Made by a program: the position numbers and the translations under genes. The notes below the pieces were generated by a model. That model ran no database searches and was not told the origin of the DNA. It was given only the letters and a program-made list of their open reading frames with translations. Shown here piece after piece: positions 45,228 through 54,237 of a DNA stretch of 64,000 nucleotides. The DNA is from Pseudanabaena sp. Salubria-1. GTDB taxonomy: Bacteria; Cyanobacteriota; Cyanobacteriia; Pseudanabaenales; Pseudanabaenaceae. Each line of letters starts with the position of its first letter. Position 1 is the first letter of the stretch. Where the stretch lies: NCBI GenBank assembly GCA_023336205.1, contig JALQCR010000016.1, positions 1-64,000 of the forward strand. Direction: 5' to 3'.

Positions 45228-46532
45228 TTATTTGGGATCGTATGTTGAACCATCAAAAAAAGTTTCTACTCCACGTGAAGTTGAAATGGGGATATTGGTA
45301 TCAGGAACCCCGATCGCTTTAGCTGCATTTTTCCAAAGATCTTCACGGTTTACGGCATCAATAGTTTCTTTTGTCTCAAACCCAGCAGGTAAAGGATTCC
45401 ATCGATGATATTCTCTCAGAAACCAAAGATCGTGGCTTTTGTATGGATATGAAACCGATATCCCATCATTTGACCAATACTTAATGGAATTAATGGAATT
45501 ATGGCTATCTATTTTCAGTCTTTTCATACTTTGTTTGGGACTGTTTTGAAAAAGCTGAGAAAACATCTTGATCGGCTCATATATGAGGTTACGGTTTGTA
45601 AAACTTAGAGCTAAAAGTGTATCCAACTCCCTAGCATTAGCAGGCTCATCACACCAGATCTGAGCTTCCATAATTGCTTGGAGCAGAGCCTGAGTAGCGA
45701 TCGGGTATTTATCTACCCAATCAGCTCGCATTGCAAGAATCTCCCCTGGGTAATTGCGCCAGATTTCACCAATCGCGATCGCAGGATCAGCCAAACGTGA
45801 TTCAATTAATTTGAGCGTTCGCCAGCTATCTAAGCAGAGTAAATCAGCTTTATTCTGTTTAACTTGCGGAATGATCTCATCAAATGGAATCTCCAGAATA
45901 TCTATACTCCGTTTCGGAATTACATCCATAGAAGCCAGCCAATATCTTAACCATAAGTCGTAATTACTACCTAGTTCTGCGATCGCGCCATGCATTGGCT
46001 GACCAAAGAACTTGGCGACATCTTGCCAAGGCGAGAAAGTAGCACGTTTAAGCTGAATACCAAAGGGCTTAAGTCGCCTAGAAACAACAATATATCCGCC
46101 ATGAGTATGTAGTCGCATCAGTACATACATAGCGGTTTTGTGCGGTCGGTTGACTAAGCCCTCATTCATCAGTTCAGGTAAAGGGCTATAGAAATGTCCG
46201 CCATCAATACCATCATCATTTGTGCCTAACTCAGTTCCTATCGCCGTGCGATCGCAGATATCTTGCCAAGATTTAAATGGAACCAGTTCCACATCAGTCA
46301 TGCCATATTTGGCAAATAGTTTTTTATTTTGGGCAACTAAAATTGGCGCAATTTCGAGCGATGGAATTATGCCAAGCCGAACTGATTGTACTTCTGGGAT
46401 GTCAGACACCTTCACTTCATGAGTAATCGGCAATGACTGATTTACTGAGGTTTTAGGCATACAGTTACTCAGCAATACTGTACTTGCTGCTACACCAAGG
46501 GTCGTTAAGAGCTTACGTCTAGAAAGTTGCAT
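45228..46532 (-). CDS. NrtA/CmpA-type ABC transporter substrate-binding lipoprotein
   Basis: 434 residues. N-terminus SRRKLLTTLG..TVLLSNC has a twin-arginine-like motif and a lipobox (LLSNC), so export and lipid anchoring at the cell surface side of the inner membrane are likely. The body follows the nitrate/bicarbonate/taurine-binding family: VRLGIIPSLEIAPILVAQNKKLFAKYGM, DICDRTAIGTELGTNDDGIDGGHF, MYVLMRLHTHGGYIVVSRRL, LRYWLASM. No permease or ATPase gene adjoins; those at 55786-59104 could be partners. Substrate not predictable. Confidence 0.85.
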   Translation of the reverse strand: MQLSRRKLLTTLGVAASTVLLSNCMPKTSVNQSLPITHEVKVSDIPEVQSVRLGIIPSLEIAPILVAQNKKLFAKYGMTDVELVPFKSWQDICDRTAIGTELGTNDDGIDGGHFYSPLPELMNEGLVNRPHKTAMYVLMRLHTHGGYIVVSRRLKPFGIQLKRATFSPWQDVAKFFGQPMHGAIAELGSNYDLWLRYWLASMDVIPKRSIDILEIPFDEIIPQVKQNKADLLCLDSWRTLKLIESRLADPAIAIGEIWRNYPGEILAMRADWVDKYPIATQALLQAIMEAQIWCDEPANARELDTLLALSFTNRNLIYEPIKMFSQLFQNSPKQSMKRLKIDSHNSINSIKYWSNDGISVSYPYKSHDLWFLREYHRWNPLPAGFETKETIDAVNREDLWKNAAKAIGVPDTNIPISTSRGVETFFDGSTYDPK

Positions 46533-46552
46533 AACATAAAAAGTAGAGATAA

Positions 46553-46616
46553 AGATCTCCGACTTTTTCTAAGCTAGCAAAGGTAATTTGCAAATTCACC
46601 AAAAAAGTCGGAGATC
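46553..46616. repeat. Inverted repeat upstream of the lipoprotein gene
   Basis: AGATCTCCGACTTTTT and AAAAAGTCGGAGATCT separated by about 30 bases. Could be an element end pair or a regulatory stem. Confidence 0.5.
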
Positions 46617-46680
46617 TGGGCTGTTACAAGTTTCTTTAGTCGGGGATCTGCGCCTTTACAGATTTCTTTTACTGACCAAC

Positions 46681-47790
46681 TTAGCTTAAAAATGAACTAA
46701 CTATATCTAGGATACGCTGACTGGATTTACCATCGCCAAAGGGATTCGCAATATTCGCCATTTGGTCGTAGGCATTGCGATCGCTGAGTAGTTTAGAAGC
46801 TGCTGCCACAATATCACTAGTTTCTGTACCGACCAGCTTACTTGTACCTGCATCAACCGCTTCTGGACGCTCAGTAGTAGAACGCAATACCAATACTGGT
46901 TTACCGAGGCTCGGAGCTTCTTCTTGCAAGCCACCTGAGTCACTCATGATCAGGTAGCAGCGCTGCATCGCCCCAACCAATTGTTCATAATCCAAAGGCT
47001 CAACCAAAAAAATACGTGGATGATTTCCCAGTTTCTCGATTAAAGGCTCCCGCACCACAGGATTAAGATGCAATGGTAATACCAGAGCAACATCGGGAAA
47101 ATCAGCCAAAATCTGTAACCATGCTTGGATGATTTGCGCTAGTGGTTCTCCCCAATTCTCACGACGATGAACGGTAGCTAAGATCACCCGATGTACTGCC
47201 CAGTCTAGACCCTTAATCTCACATTTAGGCGATCGCCCTGAAACATACAACAGCGCATCAATTACAGTATTACCTGTATTGTGGATACCCGTTTTCACAC
47301 CAGAAACTTGGAGGTTTGTAACTGAGGCATGGGTAGGCGCGAAATGAAGTTGAGCAATTTGTGAAACTAAACGACGATTTGCTTCTTCAGGAAATGGATT
47401 AAATAGGTTGTCTGTACGCAGTCCTGCCTCCACATGACCAACAGGAATTTGCTGATAGAAGGCAGCCAGAGCCGCTGCAAATGCTGTGGTCGTATCCCCT
47501 TGGACTAAAACAATATTGGGCTGAATCTCCTTGTATAACTTCTCTAAACCGATCAAACTACTACAAGTGATTTGGGTGAGAGTTTGCTTAGGCAGCATGA
47601 TATCTAAGTCATAATCTGCTTTAAGTTCAAACAACTGCATCACCTGTTCCACCATTTCACGATGTTGCCCAGTTAAAATCACCGAGGTTTGGAACTTCGG
47701 ATTGTTTCTAAATAGATGAATAATTGGGGCAAGTTTAATTGCTTCTGGACGAGTTCCTAAAGTAATACAAACGTGGAATTGAGTTGACAC
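46681..47790 (-). CDS. wecB: UDP-N-acetylglucosamine 2-epimerase (non-hydrolysing)
   Basis: 369 residues. Motifs: TLGTRPEAIKLAPII, LTGQHREMVEQVM, VQGDTTTAFAAALAAFYQQIPVGHVEAGLRT, PFPEEANRRLVSQIA, TVHRRENWGEPL and SDSGGLQEEAPSLGKPVLVLRSTTERPEA, all diagnostic for WecB. Makes UDP-ManNAc from UDP-GlcNAc for surface polysaccharide. Solitary. Confidence 0.97.
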   Translation of the reverse strand: MSTQFHVCITLGTRPEAIKLAPIIHLFRNNPKFQTSVILTGQHREMVEQVMQLFELKADYDLDIMLPKQTLTQITCSSLIGLEKLYKEIQPNIVLVQGDTTTAFAAALAAFYQQIPVGHVEAGLRTDNLFNPFPEEANRRLVSQIAQLHFAPTHASVTNLQVSGVKTGIHNTGNTVIDALLYVSGRSPKCEIKGLDWAVHRVILATVHRRENWGEPLAQIIQAWLQILADFPDVALVLPLHLNPVVREPLIEKLGNHPRIFLVEPLDYEQLVGAMQRCYLIMSDSGGLQEEAPSLGKPVLVLRSTTERPEAVDAGTSKLVGTETSDIVAAASKLLSDRNAYDQMANIANPFGDGKSSQRILDIVSSFLS

Positions 47791-47826
47791 AATAATCCTT
47801 ATTAAGCAAGCTATGATTGGTGCATT

Positions 47827-47873
47827 ATATCCAAATAAAGGCGGCGCGAAGCGCCGCCTTTATTTGGATATAA
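47827..47873. terminator. Hairpin overlapping the end of the 47860 gene
   Basis: TATATCCAAATAAAGGCGGC and complement around GCGAAGC. The stem includes the last codons (VISK-stop) of the minus-strand gene at 47860. Confidence 0.75.
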
Positions 47874-48645
47874 CCAATTGTGTTGAAATGGAAGCAGCTT
47901 TAGGTGCTTTGCTACTACCAAAGACAGCATGAATTCCTCTTAAAGCGGCAATAATAATCACACAAACAACAACATATTGAGCAAGCTGAATTACAAAAAT
48001 TGGCGTTTTCAGTAATGCTTGCCAAGAGATGCTATTGGCGGAAGATGTTGTTTCCAAAGGGAAATCACTATCTTGCGATGAGTGGGTATTTTCTAAATCA
48101 GAATCTAGATAATTAGTTGCTTGAATATTTGGCAAAGGTTCGGGAAAACTTGTGTCTCCAAACATTTCATCTAGATCAGGACTAGATGCTGGAAGATTGT
48201 TTTCGCTATTGGCGCGATCACTACGATCATGCATAGATTTTAGTGGCAGTACTGGTAAAGGAGGTATTTTAGGACGTTGTCTAGACTCCGTGATTCCGCC
48301 ATTTTCATTAATATTGAGATCTTCTTGCTCAACCAAGTAAATTTCCTCAGTCCATGCAGGTTCATCACATCCTGTTTGCTGCCAAGACACTGAGATTGTC
48401 GAAACATTCTTAACTTCAAGGGTAATAAACCACTTTTTGAGCATCCCCACTAGTACCTGCCGATTAGGAATTCGCACCTCATCGTCCAGCGATCGCAGAT
48501 CTGACTCAATTAAAATTTCTAAGCGATCGCCCTCACGCTCAACGTTTGCTAGCATTGCTTGAGACTTGAGCAATCGATTCATTAGCGATGCGATCGCATT
48601 AACGTTGCCCTGTTTGGCTTGTTCAACTAGTGGATTTTGTGTCAT
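47860..48645 (-). CDS. Single-pass membrane protein of unknown function
   Basis: 261 residues. N-terminal folded part (1-105: NPLVEQAKQGNVNAIASLMNRLLKSQAM..NVEREGDRLEILIES, LVGMLKKWFITLEVKNVSTISVSWQQ) repeated in many cyanobacterial proteins, then a long polar, Pro/Ser/Asp-rich linker (~110-205) and one hydrophobic helix (~215-240, IQLAQYVVVCVIIIAALRGI) near the C-terminus. I do not recognise a function. The layout suggests a cytoplasmic domain held at a membrane. Confidence 0.6.
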   Translation of the reverse strand: MTQNPLVEQAKQGNVNAIASLMNRLLKSQAMLANVEREGDRLEILIESDLRSLDDEVRIPNRQVLVGMLKKWFITLEVKNVSTISVSWQQTGCDEPAWTEEIYLVEQEDLNINENGGITESRQRPKIPPLPVLPLKSMHDRSDRANSENNLPASSPDLDEMFGDTSFPEPLPNIQATNYLDSDLENTHSSQDSDFPLETTSSANSISWQALLKTPIFVIQLAQYVVVCVIIIAALRGIHAVFGSSKAPKAASISTQLVISK

Positions 48646-48770
48646 GGCATCAACCTTGAAGGCTAATCCTAAAAATTGGTTTTCAGATTAAGCCAAATGT
48701 ATCAGATTTTTGCAACTATAGCTGTCGCCAAAACTAAAATGTAAATGGGAGCACCTCTCATCGCTATTTC

Positions 48771-48820
48771 TAGCTAAAAAAATAGAGTGGGTGCAAAGCC
48801 CACTCTATTTTTTTAGCTAG
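48771..48820 (-). terminator. Terminator overlapping the end of the TPR gene
   Basis: AGCTAAAAAAATAGAGTGGG and complement around TGCAAA, reaching into the stop codon of the minus-strand gene at 48817. Confidence 0.75.
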
Positions 48821-50028
48821 AAGCTACCGCGCATAACTTTATTTAGCATTGCTTCAACCTGTGAAGCAAACTGAGTATGGCTCATGCCCAGTTGGTCTAA
48901 AACACTAAGCGATAATTCTAGCGATCGCAAAGACTTGCCCTGATATTGATATTGAAACTGCGAACTACCGCATAGCTGATATAGACAAGCTAAGTCGTAG
49001 AGAGATTTAGCATATTCATACATCATTCCGAATTGCTCAAAAGAGAGCGAAGCATCAAGTAATGAGTCTTCGGCAGTTTCGATCGCATCTTCATCAAGAC
49101 TATCTAAGCCATCGAGCAATCGATATACATAGATGCGTCCTCGGATATGTTTGGCGATCGCAATTCCTCGCAAATACTGGTAATCACGAAAACGAGGTAG
49201 AACATTCACTCGAATACAGATTAAGCTCTCTTCAACTTGGCGATTGCCTAGCAAAGCTTCAGCCAAATCGCAATATATATAGCCAATTTCGATGGCATCA
49301 ACAGGATCTTTGAGCAGAGAGATCGCATCTTTACTTAATTCAAGAGCTAATTGCCATTGAGACTCAGCGATCGCAACTTTCACCATTCCTTTAATCGCCT
49401 GCAACCGCAAGAAATTATCAGAATTGGCTAAAGCAATATCGAGAGTACTTTGAAAAAGGCTAGCTGCTTGATTAATATCACCAGAAGCCAAATACAATTG
49501 CCCCAAGTGGACGTAGCTTTTGGCGATCGTACATTCATCTTCTATTTCGAGTCGTGCTGACAGCGATCGCTCGAAGCTCATTAGCGCAGATTGAATATCA
49601 TTTATTTGTAAATAATATTGACCAATGGCATCATCGACGAGAGATTGTCCCTCCTGACTATTGCTATAAGTTTCATAAGCCATCTCCAAAACATGTAAAA
49701 CATCGCCCAATTCCCCCAATTCAAGCGCCAGAATTGCACGCACATAGAGCAAATAAGCCTTTTGTTCGTGATCATGATCTGGATTTTGATTTAAAGCTTC
49801 CCCCGCTTGTTGCACAAGAGCTTGTGCTCTTTGTAATGATTCAGATTGTTTTGTGGCGATTAGCTCCACAGCAAGGTCAAGTAAAACCCTTATGGCTGTA
49901 CTCGGATCTTCTTCCACATTTTCGCCAGTGTTTGTATTTTGAAGACATTGCTCAAAATAGGCGATTGCTAAGGTGCGATCCTGCTGCCGCAAGTGCTGTC
50001 CTTGGATCAGAAATTCAGCTAATTTCAT
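48817..50028 (-). CDS. TPR-repeat protein
   Basis: 403 residues from the ATG at 50028, which has GGAG six bases before it. About eight TPR-like units (QDRTLAIAYFEQCLQ, DDAIGQYYLQINDIQSALMSFERSLS, AKSYVHLGQLYLASGDINQAASLFQSTLDIA, YCDLAEALLGNRQVEESL). No signal or membrane segment. Role unknown; cytoplasmic scaffold likely. Confidence 0.8.
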   Translation of the reverse strand: MKLAEFLIQGQHLRQQDRTLAIAYFEQCLQNTNTGENVEEDPSTAIRVLLDLAVELIATKQSESLQRAQALVQQAGEALNQNPDHDHEQKAYLLYVRAILALELGELGDVLHVLEMAYETYSNSQEGQSLVDDAIGQYYLQINDIQSALMSFERSLSARLEIEDECTIAKSYVHLGQLYLASGDINQAASLFQSTLDIALANSDNFLRLQAIKGMVKVAIAESQWQLALELSKDAISLLKDPVDAIEIGYIYCDLAEALLGNRQVEESLICIRVNVLPRFRDYQYLRGIAIAKHIRGRIYVYRLLDGLDSLDEDAIETAEDSLLDASLSFEQFGMMYEYAKSLYDLACLYQLCGSSQFQYQYQGKSLRSLELSLSVLDQLGMSHTQFASQVEAMLNKVMRGSF

Positions 50029-50040
50029 GAGAAACTCCAA

Positions 50041-50430
50041 AATTATGCGTGTAAGTCACCTAACTTCTAGGCTTTACACTTCATAGATAATATCGTACCC
50101 AAAATAATCTATCTCAAACTCACCCATAGGATTATCAAACCGAACTTTGGGACTTGCCTCGACGAAGGCGAGGCAAGTCCCAAAGTTCGGTTCATTATGA
50201 ATTTCTCATAATGAATGAAAATTAATTAAAACCAAAATTTGTTGGGGGCGGGCTTCGCCCGCCCCCAACAAATTTTGGTTTTAATTGCACAAGTTAATTA
50301 ATTTTCATTCCTTAGGAAATTTCCAAGAGAAAATATACCCATGCGTAGTGGCAGGTTTTGGAATAAATCTATAGGTAAGCCATTGACTTGTAACTAAACC
50401 TGCCACTACAGGGATTTTATTTTAGGGAAA
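50041..50430. repeat. Intergenic region with three palindromic structures
   Basis: 390 bases without a gene. Holds a hairpin with 22-base arms at 50140-50190 (CCGAACTTTGGGACTTGCCT.. and complement), a very long one at 50215-50310 with GGGGGCGGGC/GCCCGCCCCC at the tip and outer arms AATGAAAATTAATT, and a looser inverted pair GTAGTGGCAGGTTT/AAACCTGCCACTAC at 50346 and ~50395. Confidence 0.75.
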
Positions 50431-51198
50431 TTACCTAAATTCAATTTGCTGTTTAATGGAAACTGCCTGATTAAGGGCTAAAGAATTCCAGAAAGAACGA
50501 ATTTGATTACTGACTGCTTGCCACTGTGAATAATGAAAGAAATGTTTTCCCTGAGCACTTAGCCACAAGCGATCGCTATCTTTAAGATGCAATCTCCATT
50601 TTTGACAGGCGTTTTCACCACTGCCACCAATAACATAGTCGTCTAAAGCTCCACAAACTAACATTGGTACAGCAATCGGTGTGGGAGCGATACATGTAGG
50701 TGCATAGAGAGAATGGGGAACCAAAGAATTATCGAGATCTTGTTTTAGTAAATTGGCGAGCCAAGACAACATCTCTTGATCGCGATAGCCAAATAGATAA
50801 AATGCTGTGCGCATTAGCATCGTTTCCCGACTGCAACCAATTAACTGACGCTGCTCGTAATAGTGACTATGCCAGCTAGTTGCTAAGTTAACTCCCACTG
50901 ATAACAAAGTGAGCGATCGCACCTGTTCAGGATATTTTTTGGCATAGAGCCATCCGACCAGACCTGCAATGCCATGACCAACTAAATGCACGGAGCCTTT
51001 ACAAGTTTGTAAGTATTCGTGCAATGTGGCGATCGCTATATCTAGATCGATTGCTTCGTCAGGGTTTTGACAATATTCCCACTGGGCAATCTCATATTGT
51101 CGCGATAGAGATCGCAATAGTTGTAAATCAAAACGGCGTAAGGATTGACTGGTGCAAATACCAACAACTTGAGGTGACGTGGACTGTTTAAAGGTCAT
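50431..51198 (-). CDS. Alpha/beta-hydrolase fold protein lacking the nucleophile serine
   Basis: 255 residues. The fold is shown by SVHLVGHGIAGLVGWLYAKKYPEQVRSLTLLSVGVN, where the nucleophile elbow normally reads GHSMGG; here Gly76 replaces the Ser. A late acidic residue in VCGALDDYVIGG and a His in GKHFFHYS are at the expected places. Catalysis by the usual mechanism is therefore unlikely, and a binding role or another chemistry is possible. Solitary gene. Confidence 0.8.
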   Translation of the reverse strand: MTFKQSTSPQVVGICTSQSLRRFDLQLLRSLSRQYEIAQWEYCQNPDEAIDLDIAIATLHEYLQTCKGSVHLVGHGIAGLVGWLYAKKYPEQVRSLTLLSVGVNLATSWHSHYYEQRQLIGCSRETMLMRTAFYLFGYRDQEMLSWLANLLKQDLDNSLVPHSLYAPTCIAPTPIAVPMLVCGALDDYVIGGSGENACQKWRLHLKDSDRLWLSAQGKHFFHYSQWQAVSNQIRSFWNSLALNQAVSIKQQIEFR

Positions 51199-51239
51199 AT
51201 GGGGATAATTTTATTGCTATTAATTATTATTAAGATTTT

Positions 51240-51453
51240 AAATATTGATTGTTATTCCATCTAGAGAAAAGAAAGGAGTGAATGACAAATGGTTGCTTTT
51301 ACTGAAATCCATGTCAGAAATCCCTGTAAAAAAGCATTTCGTCACTCACTCCTGCCAACGCATTTGAACTATGTGAAATGAAGCGTGCTGAGTCAAGCCG
51401 CATCAGAACATAATCAACACTCTAATACTATTGATAATTATAGTTAATAGTAT
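51240..51453. other. Intergenic region with loose inverted repeat
   Basis: GAGTGAATGACAAATGG near 51277 and GCATTTCGTCACTCACTCC near 51335 form an imperfect inverted pair; no gene seen. Confidence 0.4.
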
Positions 51454-51492
51454 AAAAAATAAAAGCGGCGCTATGCACCGCTTTTATTTTTT
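51454..51492 (-). terminator. Terminator of the kinase-WD40 gene
   Basis: AAAAAATAAAAGCGGCGC.. stem with GCTATGC tip, immediately after and partly overlapping the last codon region at 51491. Confidence 0.75.
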
Positions 51493-53455
51493 ATTTAGGT
51501 TGTAATTGCCAGACCTTGACTGTGCGATCGGCACTACCACTGACTAGGGTTTCATCCTTAGGATTAAAACTGAGTGACAGAACTGGAGCCTCATGTTGAT
51601 TGAGGATTTGCATCGATTTACCTGTTTTTACGTCCCAAATTTGAATTGTTTTATCAATTCCACCAGAAGCGATCACGCTGCCATCGCGATTAATGTCAAC
51701 CGCTAACACTCCACCTACATGCCCAGAGAGAGTACGAATGACTTTACCGGTACTCACATCCCATATTTTTACAGTTTGATCTTGGCTACCACTGACCAGT
51801 AATTTACCATCAGGGCTAAAGGCGATCGCATTTACAGGCGCAGCATGTCCAGTCATGCTACGAATTGATTTACCTGTATTCACGTCCCAGATTTTAATAG
51901 TTTTGTCAAAACTTGCACTGGCGATTCTTTTACCATCTGGATAAAAAGCGACAGAGACGACCTTATCTTGATGACCTTCAAAAGTTTGTATTAGTTCACT
52001 TTTACGCCAATTCCAAAGCTTGAGGGTTTTATCAGCACTGGCGCTGGCTAAAGTATTTCCATCAGGACTATAGGCGACACTATAGACCTGTCCACTATGC
52101 GCTTCGATGTTCCTTACTGGTTTACCACTACGGAAGTTCCATAATTTGACTGATTTATCAATACATGCAATAGCGAAAGTACTTCCATTGGGATGTACAG
52201 CGATCGCATTAATTCCCGAAATCGAGCCAAGATGATTCGACAAAGTTCCAAAAGACTGATTGTCGCGGACATTCCATAACTTTAAAGTGCGATCGTAACT
52301 ACCACTAGCAAGACTAAATCCATTGGGAAAGAACGCGACGGCTCTCACCCAACCTGTATGCCCTTTGAGAGTCTGCCGTAATATATAATTAGAAGTTACG
52401 GGCGCAGGCTCAGTAACGGTAGGGGTCGGGGTAGGAGTAACGGCTAGTTTTGGGAAATATTGAGAGAAATTGATCGCACCCCAACTAATTCCTGCGATAC
52501 AGACCAGCGCGATCGCCCAACGATTCGTATTTTGACTAAAAGTAAATGTGGGCATTTGGAAACTTTCAGCATCTTGCATGGGCAAGTTATCAAGATCGTA
52601 GAGAACTTCTTGAGCAGTCTGATAGCGATCTTCAGGATGATGCTTGACCATGCGATTGAGAATGAGCGCTAATTTAGGATGAATTGTTGAACCCATCTGC
52701 CAGTCAAGCAAATTCAGATCTTCTCGGCGCACTAGCTGACTAGGATGTAAACCCGTGAGTAGTTGTATCGCAGTTAAGCCAAGGGCGTAAATATCACAAC
52801 TAGGAGTAAAATTTCCAAGGGCTTGCTCAAAAGGCATATAGCTAGGCGTGCCGAGGACGACTCCATTTTGAGCTGCCGTTGCATAGATCCCTTTGAGAAC
52901 TGCAAAATTAGTGAGTACAAAATGCTGTTCACTGTCATTGGCAAATTGATTAACACTCTGATTATTTCTGGGATTCTGTTTACGACGAATTAGATTCCTC
53001 GGACAAATATCTCCATGCACCATATTAGAGCTATGGGCAGTATGCAGGCTAGTCAACAATTGCCGCAGAAATTGAATTACTTCTGACTCGCTATAGAGTT
53101 TCCCTGCCGCAGTTTCATCGCTAAGACGAGTTCCATCGATCGCTTCTTCTACGATATAAAATTCCTCCTCTTGTTCAAAATAGGTTGTAATCTTTGGGAA
53201 GTCAGTACTGCTATCGCTAAGTTGTTGCAATTTAGGAACTTGATTGCGAAATAGCGATCGCGCCCAGTCAAGTTGCAGATTAGTTTTATTAATCAGACAA
53301 AAACTTTTCGCAATCCAGCGCGGCATTTCCGCAGCAACGGTATCTTCAACTAAGTAGGTTTGCCCATAGGAATCATCAGCAATCGTTTGTACAACTCGAA
53401 AGCGTCCGCCCAACAGATTTCCAAACGCTTTACCTATCGTTTGTGATGTCGCCAT
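51491..53455 (-). CDS. Ser/Thr kinase-like protein with WD40 propeller
   Basis: 654 residues from the ATG at 53455 (TAAGG five bases before it). Kinase-like domain (~15-300): FRVVQTIADDSYGQTYLVED, Lys50 in WIAKSF, catalytic loop MVHGDICPRNLI (HGD for HRD), GTPSYMPFEQALG. The DFG motif reads TNFA, so the metal-binding Asp is Asn; activity may be lost or altered. A transmembrane helix (~315-335, AIALVCIAGISWGAINF) and a Pro/Thr linker precede seven WD40 repeats (~365-654, e.g. GHTGWVRAVAFFPNG..LASGSYDRTLKLW). The propeller would lie on the periplasmic side. Confidence 0.88.
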   Translation of the reverse strand: MATSQTIGKAFGNLLGGRFRVVQTIADDSYGQTYLVEDTVAAEMPRWIAKSFCLINKTNLQLDWARSLFRNQVPKLQQLSDSSTDFPKITTYFEQEEEFYIVEEAIDGTRLSDETAAGKLYSESEVIQFLRQLLTSLHTAHSSNMVHGDICPRNLIRRKQNPRNNQSVNQFANDSEQHFVLTNFAVLKGIYATAAQNGVVLGTPSYMPFEQALGNFTPSCDIYALGLTAIQLLTGLHPSQLVRREDLNLLDWQMGSTIHPKLALILNRMVKHHPEDRYQTAQEVLYDLDNLPMQDAESFQMPTFTFSQNTNRWAIALVCIAGISWGAINFSQYFPKLAVTPTPTPTVTEPAPVTSNYILRQTLKGHTGWVRAVAFFPNGFSLASGSYDRTLKLWNVRDNQSFGTLSNHLGSISGINAIAVHPNGSTFAIACIDKSVKLWNFRSGKPVRNIEAHSGQVYSVAYSPDGNTLASASADKTLKLWNWRKSELIQTFEGHQDKVVSVAFYPDGKRIASASFDKTIKIWDVNTGKSIRSMTGHAAPVNAIAFSPDGKLLVSGSQDQTVKIWDVSTGKVIRTLSGHVGGVLAVDINRDGSVIASGGIDKTIQIWDVKTGKSMQILNQHEAPVLSLSFNPKDETLVSGSADRTVKVWQLQPK

Positions 53456-53553
53456 GAGAACCTTACTCCAACCGCACAACTTGTTTAATTATAATCTAGC
53501 TTTACCCCGCCTTCGACGGGATAAAACTAAGTCTCTAAGTATTAAGTAATCTT

Positions 53554-53608
53554 AAAATCTAAGATCCTGCACCGTCCGCTGCGCGGGCGGTGCAGGATCT
53601 TAGATTTT
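53554..53608. terminator. Hairpin between pgsA and the kinase-WD40 gene
   Basis: AAAATCTAAGATCCTGCACC and complement around a GCTGCGC tip; one base is unpaired. Terminator for the minus-strand pgsA gene. Confidence 0.7.
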
Positions 53609-53642
53609 GAGTTTTAACTATTCTTAGGTATTCAGATTATAA

Positions 53643-54182
53643 CTAGCGCTTTGATGTTGGCACAACATAGAGAATGCCAGAAATTAACGTAAGTGCGACT
53701 GCGATCCAGAAAAAGGCGATCGCATAGGGGATTTTAACCAATAAAGCAGCGATCGCCACGATTTGCATTACGGTTTTTGCTTTCCCCCAAAAATTTGCGC
53801 CGATAATTTGTGGCTTAATGGTTTCGCCAGAAACCTCCTGACTAGATGCACTCGGCGCACCACGCCAAGCGGTGATCAATAGTTCTCGCGTAACAATTAA
53901 AAATACGGCCCAAGCAGGAACCTGACCAAGTTCAATGAACAACAAAAATAAGGCGATCGTCAGGACTTTATCGACAAGGGGATCAAGAAATTTCCCCAGT
54001 TCAGTTATTTGATTAAGTTTTCTTGCTAAATACCCATCCAGCCAATCGGTAATTGCGGCGATGATAAATACACTTAAAGCAATTAAGCGACTAAGTTCGC
54101 TATCTTGCCAAAGAAACAGTCCAAAAATAATCGGGACAGCAATTAATCTCGATAAAGTTACCCAAGTAGGCAATGTAATCAT
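53643..54182 (-). CDS. pgsA: CDP-diacylglycerol-glycerol-3-phosphate 3-phosphatidyltransferase
   Basis: 179 residues from the ATG at 54182 (MITLPTWVTLSRL); an earlier ATG at 54221 lies inside a hairpin and is less likely. CDP-alcohol phosphotransferase motif DWLDGYLARKLNQITELGKFLDPLVDK is complete, with all Asp residues. Several membrane helices. Makes phosphatidylglycerol phosphate, required for thylakoid PG. Confidence 0.95.
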   Translation of the reverse strand: MITLPTWVTLSRLIAVPIIFGLFLWQDSELSRLIALSVFIIAAITDWLDGYLARKLNQITELGKFLDPLVDKVLTIALFLLFIELGQVPAWAVFLIVTRELLITAWRGAPSASSQEVSGETIKPQIIGANFWGKAKTVMQIVAIAALLVKIPYAIAFFWIAVALTLISGILYVVPTSKR

Positions 54183-54188
54183 AAATAA

Positions 54189-54237
54189 CCAAATAATATA
54201 TAAAGTGCTGCTTGGCAGCACTTTATATATTATTTGG
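54189..54237 (-). terminator. Hairpin between the GT2-GtrA gene and pgsA
   Basis: CCAAATAATATATAAAGTGC and complement around TGCTTGGCA. It overlaps the last codons of the glycosyltransferase gene and the unused upstream start of pgsA. Confidence 0.75.

Noticed and set aside
50140..50310. Possible CRISPR or tandem array in the hairpin-rich intergene
   Set aside because: Repeats are inverted, not direct, and there are no regular spacers or cas genes. No CRISPR array was found anywhere in the window.
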